Part shown: positions 23,670 through 34,134 of the stretch, piece after piece | Layout of the letters: each line of letters begins with the position of its first letter | Numbering within the stretch: the stretch's first letter is position 1 | Assembly: GCA_958510875.1 (NCBI GenBank) | Contig: OY294068.1 | Location: 173,259,411 to 173,323,410, forward strand | Direction: 5' to 3' | Length of the DNA: 64,000 nucleotides | DNA from: Endomychus coccineus | Taxonomy: Eukaryota; Arthropoda; Insecta; Coleoptera; Endomychidae | The notes under the pieces: model-generated | Databases searched by the model: none | Told to the model about the DNA's origin: nothing | The model's input: only the letters and a program-made list of their open reading frames with translations | Program-made: the position numbers and the translations under genes

Positions 23670-26389
23670 AAATTAGATACCCACAGTGGCAGTAATAGAT
23701 AAACATGAAAAGTTCATTTCTGTTCTTTTTGCTATAAATAAACCCGTAATTAGTAAATACACATTATTCATTGCAGAATAAATGAGACAAGCTGTACTCT
23801 CTAATTAATCTACCGTTTACTTTTTATGAACAAAATCTTCACAGGCTTTCAGCAATTTTATAAAATATAATGCGAATTTCCATACATGGGAAATAATAAA
23901 CAATAATGCAACAAAACTTATTTTTTCACATATTAAATCATTTTATACAATTCAGTGAGAAAGAATGATGACGGAATATATCACTTCATAACTTACATTG
24001 TTTGGAACAATTGAGACCAAATTAAATAAGAAATGCAAGAGTAACACCACAAATCCATATTTATTTGGTATGATATATATGTACTTTTCAGAATCTTACA
24101 CTGAAGAAAATTTGAATGCAATAGAATCATTGATGTAGGAAAAAATATCTATGAGAATCCTTGATCCTTGGATCAACCTACTCCTCTAGTTGAATATTCA
24201 GAACAGCGGAGATATTACCAACTATTGAAAATGCTCTACGAATGGTTTCCGAAAGATGTATGATGTATCTTTGTCACATTCAGTAACTCATTCATAAAAA
24301 TCGACCTTGGTGTTTGAGATGTTACATAGTATTCATACTATCTACTATAATCAGTCGGATGGAAAAAACTCATTAAGGAACTCTTTTAGTTTCATCATAT
24401 TCTCTATTGAAATGAGGTTAACTAATGCAATGGAGTCTGTATCTTGTCTATTATGGTTATCATAAATTGATCTTGAATTGACAGTGTGACGTAGCGCACC
24501 GCATACCTGCAATTACGCTACGTCCTACATCATTGCGTCAGAAATATAAGAGCGCAGGATCACTGAACACGGCTACTATTACTACGGAAGAATTCATTAT
24601 AATATCAATACAGTTCCAGGATGTATTTATAAGCATCAGATATGATCTCGTAAGTATTCCTTTGATTCGGCTATATTTAGAGAAGCTAATAATCAACCCT
24701 TCTAACCTCAACTGACATACTAACCCCGATCACGCAACAAATCGGACTCTAGGTACAAAGGAATAATAACTTTTTGAAATCAAAAGCGTTAGATCATAAT
24801 TAGGTATAAGTTTTTTTCATCAGATTAAGGGAAACAGATTATCAAGCAAGAACCATGGATTTTTGATATTTATGGTCTCCTTTGAGTCAGAGCAAATGAA
24901 ATGATTGGAGTATTTTATTCATAGTGCCTTTCTTAACAACTTAAAACACGTGTTGTATTAATCCATTTTCAAAGGAACAAACTTGGAAAATAAATATGTA
25001 AGTTACTTATGTTTTTTGTTTACTACAAAGATCGTTTCTCTTGTTTTTTTAAATTTTGTATGAATTTTATGTTTTTCTTTAGTAAAATGGCAATAAATTG
25101 ACTTTTTCTAGTTCTAACAATTTTGTATAACTTTGCCGGTCACCGCGCTTCCGCTAGCCATCCCGTGTATTTTCTTATGAAGAGTGTCGCATTATTTTTG
25201 ACAGCCCACGGACGCCGAATGTCTTAGGACGGCCCTATCTCTCGAGCTCATCATCGGAACGAGTAAGCTGCAGTGCTACTGGTTGATATATCTGTCCAGG
25301 TATAAAATCTATTGACAAAAATGATAGAAAGACCAATCATTTAACGCCATCTACCCGAGGCTAGATAACTCGTACTTCAGTGAAGTCAAGAGGAATGTTA
25401 GTAACCTAGTGTCCTAACCTATAAAGCCAACAGACTTGAAATTTGGCAGATAGGCACGACGTAGGTACCCGCTTTTTCAAAATTCGACCCTTAAGAAGGT
25501 AAAAAGTGTTATAATCGATATAGTTTAATGTTTGAAAGTTCGTATAATCATGTAACGTTTACATGACAGACAGCTCATACATTGATAGCAACATGTATAT
25601 CCCACCCAATTAAAATAAACTTGATATAGAGAATAATTTGACGTCGGTCCACTCCCTTAGCTTTTTCTAATCGTTTGCAGTATGCATTAAACTCTGTAAA
25701 TGACCTCGCCACGGCGAAGACGCAACTACCTCCTTCTACGGGTGTTAGTTGTTTTGACCGTTTTAAATGTCATATAAAACAATATTGCAGACATAAATCC
25801 AATGATTCATTTAATAACTAATTTTGGAATATTTATACTGCCTATTAGTCAGAAAGAAAGGGTTTTGAAAAAAAATTCAGCTCAAAATGATGTGAGACAT
25901 GCGCAAGTAGATTATAGTTTGGGAAAAATATGTCACCGAATATTTGAAGGATAGAGCACCAAACAAAAGTATATTTAATATACATTCTTGGCCCTATGGC
26001 CCCTAACCAAAAATGTCATCGATGCTCCTGTTCTGTTATATCAATGGATGGAATATCTTCGTGATGGGTTTTAGGTGATGTTGAAATATTAACTTAACCA
26101 GTTACCGGTCTTTTGTAATTTTCAGGAGATTGTATATTACTTATGCGATCAATGAATCAAGCAACAACAATAAATTAATGGATTCCTAGTTATTTTGTTT
26201 AATTAAATATAAAGTGTAAGGAGAATCTGAATCGAAATAGCAGTGAATCCCAAAATTGAATCGATTAACCAACTAGAGAAATAAAACACAAATCCCAGTT
26301 ATCGGTATCTTAAAATTAAAACAGGAGGATGTGGTTTTTGCGGGAGATAAAGCAGTAAGTGTTAGCGACGTCATAATATACAGAAACTA
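23670..26389. other. no gene recognised
   Basis: Mostly AT-rich. 25140-25300 is somewhat GC-richer. At about 25430 the phrase ACAGACTTGAAATTTGGCAG resembles the one at about 5600, hinting at a shared old repeat. No coding domain. Confidence 0.4.
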
Positions 26390-26841
26390 TGAGAGGCGGC
26401 GGGGAGTAAGCACGATGGCAACACAGTAATAAAACTCTGTCTTTGTCTGCCATCAAGTAGAGCCGGAAGTGTAACGTAAAATGCATCGTACTATACTATA
26501 TTGCATTGCATACATAAATGCGACGGTTCGGGCCGGGACGCAAGGGGGCGGCCCGAAAAGTCAATAGCCGGTGCATTGCGCAAGGCGCACAACGTTCCCG
26601 ATGTAAGCTGCTAATCACGGCGGCTACGTCCACACCGGTAGGCAAAAAATCCTCTCTACAACACGGCGATCATCATCGTACAACTTTACTATTGCAGCTG
26701 CCTCTACTGAAACAAATGACAACGAAAAATCGTAGGCTTTCATTAAAACTCAGCTTTATGACTGAAAGCCGATCTCACCCCCATATCTGCAAGCGATACG
26801 GCTTTTCATTCATCTTTCAAGGGTATATTTCGCCTACATGA
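26390..26841 (+). other. GC/CpG-rich patch with an unrecognised 107-codon frame
   Basis: 26390-26720 stands out by GC and CpG content. The frame 26518-26841 begins MRRFGPGRKGAARKVNSRCI and is basic and low-complexity without a known domain. It might be a promoter-like island or a captured fragment. No TATA or splice evidence that I trust. Confidence 0.2.
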
Positions 26842-27289
26842 ATAATTAGCATGCTGGGGTCAGATCTTTACTGTTTGCCATGGGGAAAAATAGTCTAATA
26901 TAACAAAAAAAATTGAGCCGATAAAGATAATTAATTTCTTGTTTACGTATTTCGTTCATTTATCACTGAACATTTATTTTCATAAAATCTCTCAACAAAT
27001 TAATACTTCAAGTGTTCCAAAAAAGGTAGAGAGCATGGGTTTCTAATTATATAGATCATACCTCACTACATGTATTTCGCTAATTGGAGAAAACAGATTA
27101 ATGATGATTTTTGGTAATTTATTATTATTTTCATTAGAACTTATCTCAAATTAAAGTTTGAATTTGATCGGTCATTGGTTAGGTACTACGGCAACATTTT
27201 GAAACTTTTAAGCATCACCTTTAGCTTATCTTAGAACTAAAGATCAACTAAAATAATAATAAAACCACATGTAAAGACTACCAAAAACC

Positions 27290-28925
27290 CCTTGTCGACA
27301 ATTTGGACAGCAACACTAAATTTACGGTCTACGAGAGAATGAAAGAGCTTATAGACCTAAACGCCCAAAGCCTGAAAATACCAAATACGGACGCGCTAGA
27401 AAACGTAATAAGTCATCAACAACTATCACCAGAAAAGAAATTAAAACGGCACACATCTCTCATAACAGTAAAACAGAACAAGAAAGGTATTTCACCACAC
27501 GAAATCATTTCATGATAAGGGAGTATTAAATAGGATAAACACGGAAATTCACTATGCCCTATCAGACTACAGGAACGAAAAATTTAACACAAAAATGGAA
27601 ACATACAACGAGGAAATTTAACGCTAAAGGGAACAAGCACCGCGGTACCGATAGTTAAATTAGAAAATGGCAACGCAGCAGTCACATCTCACAGGCATTA
27701 TCCAAAGAACAGGAAAACAACGGAATCAGTAATGATACCTCAACTGAATAATCCATCAAGTTATAGTCCGATAAGTTTACTATCAAACGTAAGTAAAATA
27801 GTAGAGAGAACTATACTCACCAGGTCGAACCAGCTAATAGAAAATAAAAAAAAAAAACGGACGAGCAACATGGGTTCCGCAATGAGCATAGCAAGACTCA
27901 CCAGCTAGCTAGAATAGCTGGAAAGATTATAGAAGGGCACTACAAGAAAATGCCTAACGGTGCAGTGTTCCTAGATATAGCCAAAGTCTTTGACAAGGTA
28001 TGGCACGCTGGACTGATACATAAGATGTAGAGATACAACCTACCAATAGCCTACCTATAACATTCATACCTCACGGGGCGCAGATTTAAAACGAGGGTTA
28101 ACGATATCACGTTAGAATAAAGCCAAACCAGGTGTACCGCAAGAATCGACCCTCGGACCGGTACTCCATAGCTCCGCAGATATACCTAAGACAACAGGAG
28201 TAGACTTTACAATATGCAGACGACATAGGCGCCTTATGCTAACACATCCAAAAAAAAATGCGTACAAGCAAGGCTTCGTAGATACAGAACCGACCGCAAA
28301 GAGTGGTTCAACAAATGGCGAATAGAAGTGAATGCCACAAAAAGCTAAGCGATAATGTCACAACAAGACATTAAACACAAACCGACGAAAGCTATTGAAA
28401 TAAACAGGAAAAAGATACCTTGGGTGAAGGAAGTGAAATACTTGGGAGTAACGCTAGACAGGAAGCTAACTTACATTCCCCACCTAAGGAACATAAAGAA
28501 AACGGCAAGTCAGATAAAGGGGCACCTATATCCAACCCAACAGGAAAAGCAAACTGAGTACCAAAAGTAAATTAAGGATCTATACTTCTGTGATAAGACC
28601 GACAATAACATACGCCGCCGAAATATGGTTACAAGCATGACCAGGACAACTAAAGAATTTGTAAATAATACAGAATAAGGTAATCGGATCCTGTCTAGAG
28701 GTACCATATTACGTAACAAGCGACCTACTCCATACGCATATAGGAATACCTAAAATTGAGAAAATAATTCGGAAACAGGCGACAAACACATAACAAAAGA
28801 TGGAAACGCATAAAAACCCTAAACTCAGAGGCTCAGCGGCATATGACCCGCTGTTGCTGCCAAAGTACAAGAAGCCAAGAACGACCCTTGTACTTAAGGC
28901 CCAAAATGGGAAATAAAGAAGAAAC
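27290..28925 (+). pseudogene. jockey-clade non-LTR retrotransposon ORF2, degenerate
   Basis: 5'-truncated reverse transcriptase of a jockey-type LINE, read in shifting plus frames. Landmarks in order: INTEIHYALSDYRNEKFN (about 27538-27590, linker before RT); SYSPISLLSNVSKIVERTIL (about 27760-27820, RT motif 1); HQLARIAGKIIEGHY and GAVFLDIAKVFDKVWHAGLI (about 27900-28020, RT motif A with the FLDIAKVFDKVW Asp); LQYADD (about 28206-28225, motif C catalytic YADD); WFNKWRIEVNATKS (about 28300); IPWVKEVKYLGVTLDRKLTY (about 28415-28475, motif E); RIYTSVIRPTITYAAEIW (about 28575-28630). The frame fades by about 28925. Many stops and frameshifts. Endonuclease domain and poly-A tail are not visible. 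It would have copied itself by target-primed reverse transcription. Confidence 0.85.
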
Positions 28926-28929
28926 AATA

Positions 28930-30506
28930 AGCAAAAGAGCTTTTAATAAAACGCAGCGGAAAACGAGCACGGCTTCAATTCGCTAAAATGAATGTAAGAC
29001 CTTAAGTAAGCCCATCTGTTGCGCAGTGGCGACAAAGTCTTCTATAAGCGTCGACAAAGCTTTCTAAATTTTATCCACAATCTATAGAGCATTGTGTGAG
29101 GTAATTGCTGCTAGATAAGTTTGTTCACCTGTCATCAAGAGATATATATTACGAAAATCTTTCACATTAGGATCATGGTGAGTCAGAGTGCATGTCCTAG
29201 TAATATTATAACAATTGACTCGTAATGACAACGAGAGCTTAATGATATATTAGACTGGCCTTTTATAAGGACATATTTGAACACTGTATATGTCCGACTA
29301 ATCCTTAATGGTTTTCCGAAACCAGTGGTAGATGGAAACCCTCTCATATGAAATCATATTGGCCAAATCTGGGAACCGAATGAAAAGAGAATATTGATAT
29401 TTGGCTGAACAATCTTGAATATCACAGAATTCCATAGATAAGGACTAAGCCCAATCAAATCAACGAACATCTCATTTATAACAACAATAGCATTTTGTAT
29501 TAATATTAGCAACTAAGAACGATAAACTTCTTTCCATGCCCAGAAAGAACAGACTGTGTCTAGATTACGACCAGTCCTTTTAAATTCTTTAAATATTAAA
29601 CAATGAAATATACACCTGTTATAATGAATTACTGCAACTTCAAGTTACACAACTATAATAAAGAATGCCAGCTCCTGGGAGTTGTACGTTCATGTAAATG
29701 TAGAGTAATTAGTTATAATTATGCAGGTGCATTTTAGGGCGCTATGGCACCTTGATCATAGTAAGGGGATATGTTGTGTTTGTAGGCTCACTAGATGATC
29801 GTCTAGTTGTAGAAATCATCCAGCCGAGACCTTCACGGTCTGTTGATTCTACCCTAGCTGGGAGTTTCCTTGTCTTGCCGCTTGAGACTTTTGAATCAAG
29901 GTTCTATGTGACAGAGTTCATCAGCCTTTAAGTGAATGTACTCTGTTCTGGCGTAAACTACATAACCGAATTAGAACAATCGATTTCTCTACTACATACA
30001 ATATACCAGATGACATTAACATTAGATTTATAGTTGACAATATACCTAGATGTTCTAAGATGCATCGTTTCAGTAGTGATAAAATGAGATAATATGTTAA
30101 TATAAGCCAGCAGGACTGCCTGTAAGTGATTCAGTGACTCCATTGATGGCAAATTAAGATGTCATTTTCATATGGGCGTGTTAGTAATAATGTCCCATCA
30201 TATTTTCAAGATTGAATCACCTTCTCAAGCCATGCATCGATCAAAATAATCTGCTATTAAGGAAACCAAAACCAGTTACCAATCCGTTTTCATCAATGGT
30301 TAGCGTGCAGAACTTTCGTGACGCGTTTTTGTTTGCAAGTTCCGAGCGACGAATAAAAAATTAATTACGGCAGCTTTTGCATAACGTGTACTAAACATTT
30401 TAAAGTTTCTGTATTTTTAGATTTATCAGCTTCAAATTGCAGTGTTTTTAAAATGTAGTGAATTTTCTAAATAGGGGTAAAACAGCATACTGGGCAAAAA
30501 TTTGGT
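28930..30506. other. no gene recognised
   Basis: AT-rich. A slightly GC-richer part at 29730-29930 has no long frame. Nothing identified. Confidence 0.45.
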
Positions 30507-30763
30507 AGTGTCTAGCCTCCCGGTACCAGTACCCCAATAAATTCCAGTAGACGTAGTAGTACCGCTTTACATACTTAAATTCCAAGCGGCAATGTTATAT
30601 CGCAGGTTAGTTTGTTAAATTTTTCGGGAGTTAGTTTATTAAATTTTTATACATTTTTGGGAATACTAGGTTAGCAGGTTTTCCTTGCCTTTATACACAT
30701 ATATTACGTCACAACAGTTTCTACCGGGATTTGTCCGGCTGCCGGTACCGGGAGACTAGCCAC
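30507..30763. mobile_element. small MITE-like element with about 21-bp inverted ends
   Basis: AGTGTCTAGCCTCCCGGTACC at 30507-30527 and its near reverse complement GGTACCGGGAGACTAGCCACA at 30743-30763, about 257 bp apart, with no coding content between. Target duplication not resolved. It lies 45 bp left of the long-TIR transposon. Confidence 0.45.
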
Positions 30764-30790
30764 AGCGCGAATAGAAATAGCGAAATATGT

Positions 30791-30803
30791 TCTAGTGTGA
30801 TAT
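30791..30803. repeat. 13-bp direct repeat, left copy
   Basis: TCTAGTGTGATAT, found again at 34122-34134. The pair brackets the long-TIR transposon plus the Penelope-like unit and may be a target-site duplication. Confidence 0.5.
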
Positions 30804-30807
30804 TATA

Positions 30808-31376
30808 TACAGGATGTCCTAGAATTGCGTGGCCAAAATAAAACCGAAGATTCTTAGATTCGATAAAAAGCTGATGAGTCTTTTTACTTTTGCCTCAAGT
30901 GTCTTGTTTACCCGGTAGAGGGTAACTTGAGAACGTGATGTAGAACTTTTACAATATTTAGCAAGTGAGTTACTGTCAATAATGGCCATTTTTGAGAGTG
31001 AAGCACAGAGCCTTAGAGACCATAGAAATGGCTCAAACTTGAGGATGTAACGGGAAAAGTGTCCAGAACTTTTTTGTGGTCGATGTAATTCACTTTATAT
31101 TTTTTATGTAGATAGGTTATCTAATTTGAAAACTTTTCTTACTCTTAGAAAATTTTGATAAAATCAACGGATTAGCTTGAAAAAATTAATTTTCGAGTCT
31201 GCAATTTTGGCTTACTAATTTTACTTTATGAAAATACCTTAGTTGCCTTTGCTTTTCTAATGTCATTTTGGCATTTGAAGAATTTATTCTCAAAACTGTC
31301 AGTTTTTACTTTGCTTTCTGTAAAAATTTTATAAAATTATACCTCAAAATTTCACTAACACTGAAATGGTTGATAT
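30808..31376. repeat. left long TIR
   Basis: 569 bp, pairs with 32485-33091. It carries AAAACTGTCAGTTTTTACTT and, at its inner edge, TTCACTAACACTGAAATGGT. The transposase start codon (31366) sits inside this arm. Confidence 0.85.
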
Positions 31377-32376
31377 GTTATTGATTTATGGACTTTGTCG
31401 TTGCAATGGCCGGAGAAGGGAAAGATATCCGCATCGCAGAATTCAAAATCGGCAAACCTTCGCGAAATTGGCAAATTTGAAGCAAATCGCAGAGAAACTG
31501 GACGCAGACGGACAAGAAGGACGTTAGAGCTCGAAGAAGCAATACTGGAAGCGGTTGAAACTGAACCTGGGATAAGCACACTACGTTTGGGACTTCGTAT
31601 TGGAGCCTCAAAATCATTAGTTCATAATGTACTGAAAGAAGAACTGTTGTATCCCTATCATATTAAAACAGTTCAAGACTTATTGCCCATGGATCCAGGT
31701 CATCGGCTAGATTTCTGTCGGCTTATTGTCCAAAGACAAAACGCAAACCCCAATTTTTGTAGAAGAATTCTGTTCACGGACGAAGATACTTTCACGAGAT
31801 GTGGTCTTTTTAACCTCCATAATGAACATGAAAATCCTCATGAAACGGAAGTTACATATTTTCAGAATCAAACTAAAATCAATGTTTGGGTTGGAATTGT
31901 GGATAACTTTATTATTGGCCCTACCGTTATACCCGATCGATTGAACGGGGAGAACTACTTGAACTTTTTGGAACAAAGGCTACTTGAACTGTTGGAAGAC
32001 TTGCCCTTACACATTCGTCGTGGCCTAGTTTATCCATGATGGTGCACCTCCTCATTTCACATTAGCTTTGAGGCGACATTTGAATGCGGAATATCCAGAT
32101 CGCTGGATAGGTAGAGGACACGATGCACCAGTGAACTGGCCGGCCCACTCCCCTGATTTGACGCCCTGCGACTTCTTTCTATGGGGCGCTTTGAAGTCGA
32201 AAGTTTATGCAGCTACAGTAAACACACGAGAGGAATTGTTGCAACGAATTAATCATGAAGCGGATTTATTGAAGAATGATCCTGAAGTACTAGCCAGAGT
32301 TCAATCCAATTTCTTGAAACGAATTAATTTGTGTATTCAGGAAAATGGGCAACATTTCGAACAATTGATGCCTTAG
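31366..32376 (+). pseudogene. mariner-like transposase (DD41D-like, spacing 43), two frameshifts
   Basis: Transposase of the IS630/Tc1/mariner superfamily, nearest in pattern to the insect DD41D group. ATG at 31366 gives MVDMLLIYGLCRCNGRRRER, the usual N-terminal start, and runs to about 31500. A frameshift then leads into RRTRRTLELEEAILEAVETE, GISTLRLGLRIGASKSLVHN, GHRLDFCRLIVQ, RRILFTDEDTFTRCGLFN (first Asp), KINVWVGIVDNFIIGPTVIP and NYLNFLEQRLLELLEDLPLH. A second frameshift near 32025 returns to the first frame: FIHDGAPPHF (second Asp), YPDRWIGRGHDAPVNWPAHS, PDLTPCDFFLW (third Asp), ending MP at 32376. I count 43 residues between the second and third Asp, two more than in the usual group; the extra residues lie in RGHDAP. 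All three Asp survive. Full length would be about 336 residues. Inactive as it stands. Confidence 0.85.
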
Positions 32377-32484
32377 CGATTTCCCAAAAAGTTTTGTTGT
32401 TTCTTTTAATTTAGCATTTGTTTTTCCTAAATAATCACATCGTTTCCCCATTTTTATTGTTTTTATTATTCGTGTTTTACCGAG

Positions 32485-33091
32485 ATATTAACCATTTCAG
32501 TGTTAGTGAAATTTTGAGCCATAATTTTATAAAATTTTTACGGAAAGCAAAGTAAAAACTGACAGTTTTGAGAATAAATTCTCCAAATGCCAAAATGACA
32601 TTAGAAAAGCAAAGGCAACTAAGGTATTTTAATCAAGTAAAATTAGTAAGCCAAAATTGCAGAGACTCGAAAATTATTTTTTTCAAGCTAATACGTTGAT
32701 TTTATCAAAATTTTCTAAGAGTAAGAAAAGTTTTCAAACTAGATAAGCTATCTACATAAAAAATATAGAGTGAATTACATCGAACACAAAAAAGTTCTGG
32801 ACACTTTTCCCGTTACATCCTCAAGTTTGAGCCATTTCTATGGTCTCTAAGGCTCTATGCTCCGCTCTCAAAAACGGCTATTATTGACAGTAACTCACCT
32901 GCCAAATATTGTAAAAGTCCTCCATCACGTTCTCAAGTTATACCGAAAAAACAAAATTATTTTTGCAACTTTGAAGCCCTCTACCGGCTAAACAAGACAC
33001 TTGAGGCAAAAGTAAAAAGGCTCATCAAATTTTTTTCGAATCAAAGAATCTTCGGTTTTATTTTAGCCACGCAGTTCGAGGACACCCTGTA
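32485..33091. repeat. right long TIR
   Basis: 607 bp, reverse complement of the left arm from CCATTTCAGTGTTAGTGAAA at its inner edge to CCTGTA at the end. It holds an extra stretch around CCGAAAAAACAAAATTATTT that the left arm lacks. Confidence 0.85.
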
Positions 33092-33138
33092 TATAATCTC
33101 GGGAAATAGGGCACACTAACCCATATGTTTATTAATTT

Positions 33139-33182
33139 CGTTTTTACGTACGTTTCGGTCTCACGACCAGCATCAGAACACG
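33139..33182 (-). ncRNA. hammerhead ribozyme motif A (likely inactive)
   Basis: Minus strand: stem I CGTGTT pairs with AAAACG (5 of 6). Core CTGATGC (consensus CUGANGA; the last A is C here), one extra T, stem II GGTC-GTGA-GACC, GAAA, stem III CG-TA-CG, then TA at the cleavage position. The lost core A should abolish or cripple cleavage. Confidence 0.6.
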
Positions 33183-33995
33183 TATTATGTCTAAAATGGG
33201 ATTTCTTAAAACACAAAGCGTCCTTATCGCACCAATATCAACTAAAAATGCCCACGTCGCCGAAACGAACAGAAACACGAATAACCGAAACTGTTAAACA
33301 TCAATGTTTCAAGTATATCAATATGTATCAAGAATTCACTGCTTGGCAATTTTCTTATAATATACGAGCTCATGTCAAACAAAGTCTGTATACCACTGAA
33401 ACCAAAAAAATATCGCTAAGTATCTACTTTCAAACCAGATGTTAAAAGATTTATGAGGTTGTCAAAAACCTTATTAATATTACATTCTACCTAAAATATA
33501 CTTATAACATTATAAAGACGCATGTAGGAATTTGCAAGGGTTTTAGTTAATTAAATTAGTATAAATCTGACTTAAGGACTGAATATCTGTTCTATGATTT
33601 ACAGACTTGGAGTCACGTTTTATGTGAATCAGCTCCAGAATAGATCTTCAATAATAATTGGTTTCCTTAGTTGAAATATTAACATTCTAATCGAATTGAT
33701 GGTTATATTCAAAGCAATATTTAGCAAGGGCGGTGGAATTTTCTGAGTTTTTGTTTCTTGTACTATACTTATGGCCATATAATCTTTTTTGTATAAGTTG
33801 CGATGGAACTCATACTATATTTTTTGGTTTCAGTGGTATACAGACTTGTTTGACATGAGTTCGTATATTATAAGAAAATTGCTAAGTAGTGAATTCTTGA
33901 TACATATACAAATACTTGAAACAATGATGTGTTACAGTTTCGGTTATTCGTGTTTCACTTCGTTTCGGCGACGTGAGCATTTTTAATTGAAATTG

Positions 33996-34037
33996 GTCTT
34001 CTGATGATGGTCGTGAGACCGAAACGTACGTAAAGAC
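33996..34037 (+). ncRNA. hammerhead ribozyme motif B (intact core)
   Basis: Plus strand, type I topology: stem I GTCTT (33996-34000) with AAGAC (34033-34037); core CTGATGA (34001-34007); one extra T; stem II GGTC-GTGA-GACC with a GNRA loop (34009-34020); GAAA (34021-34024); stem III CG-TA-CG (34025-34030), extended by the A15.1-U16.1 pair; cleavage triplet GTA (NUH). All core nucleotides match the consensus. It self-cleaves RNA; in Penelope-like elements it is thought to process transcripts. The tiny stem III suggests action as a dimer. Confidence 0.7.
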
Positions 34038-34121
34038 GAAAATAATAGCAATATGTGTTAGTGTGACCTATTTCTCGAGAATTTATATACAATTCATACC
34101 TGGGTCAAGAATCATTATTAA

Positions 34122-34134
34122 TCTAGTGTGATAT
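34122..34134. repeat. 13-bp direct repeat, right copy
   Basis: TCTAGTGTGATAT, identical to 30791-30803. Confidence 0.5.

Larger units (their letters stand above)
30808..33091 (+). mobile_element. 2.28-kb IS630/Tc1/mariner-type transposon with very long TIRs
   Basis: Starts TACAGGATGTCCTAGAATTG and ends with the near reverse complement CAGTTCGAGGACACCCTGTA, flanked on both sides by TA (30806-30807 and 33092-33093). The inverted repeats reach far inward: left 30808-31376 and right 32485-33091. They differ by scattered substitutions and an indel of about 35-40 bp near 32960. Between them lies a single decayed transposase (31366-32376). Termini of the ACAGGGTGTCC kind are typical of insect Tc1/mariner relatives, but their TIRs are usually tens of bases, so 570-600 bp is unusual. 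Confidence 0.9.
33092..34095. mobile_element. Penelope-like unit: two inverted arms, each with a hammerhead motif
   Basis: 33092-33413 and 33818-34095 are inverted copies of one sequence. Shared landmarks are CTCGGGAAATAGG, ACGTACGTTTCGG, TTCGTTTCGGCGACGTG, the string ending AGTTTCGGTTATTCGTGTTTC, and TATACCACTGAAACC at the inner edge. Each arm carries near its outer end a hammerhead-ribozyme core facing outward. The 404-bp spacer (33414-33817) has no RT or endonuclease. Hammerhead motifs in terminal repeats are a known hallmark of Penelope-like retroelements, which also often have inverted terminal copies, so this is best read as a deleted or non-autonomous member. The left arm abuts the long-TIR transposon. 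Confidence 0.6.
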
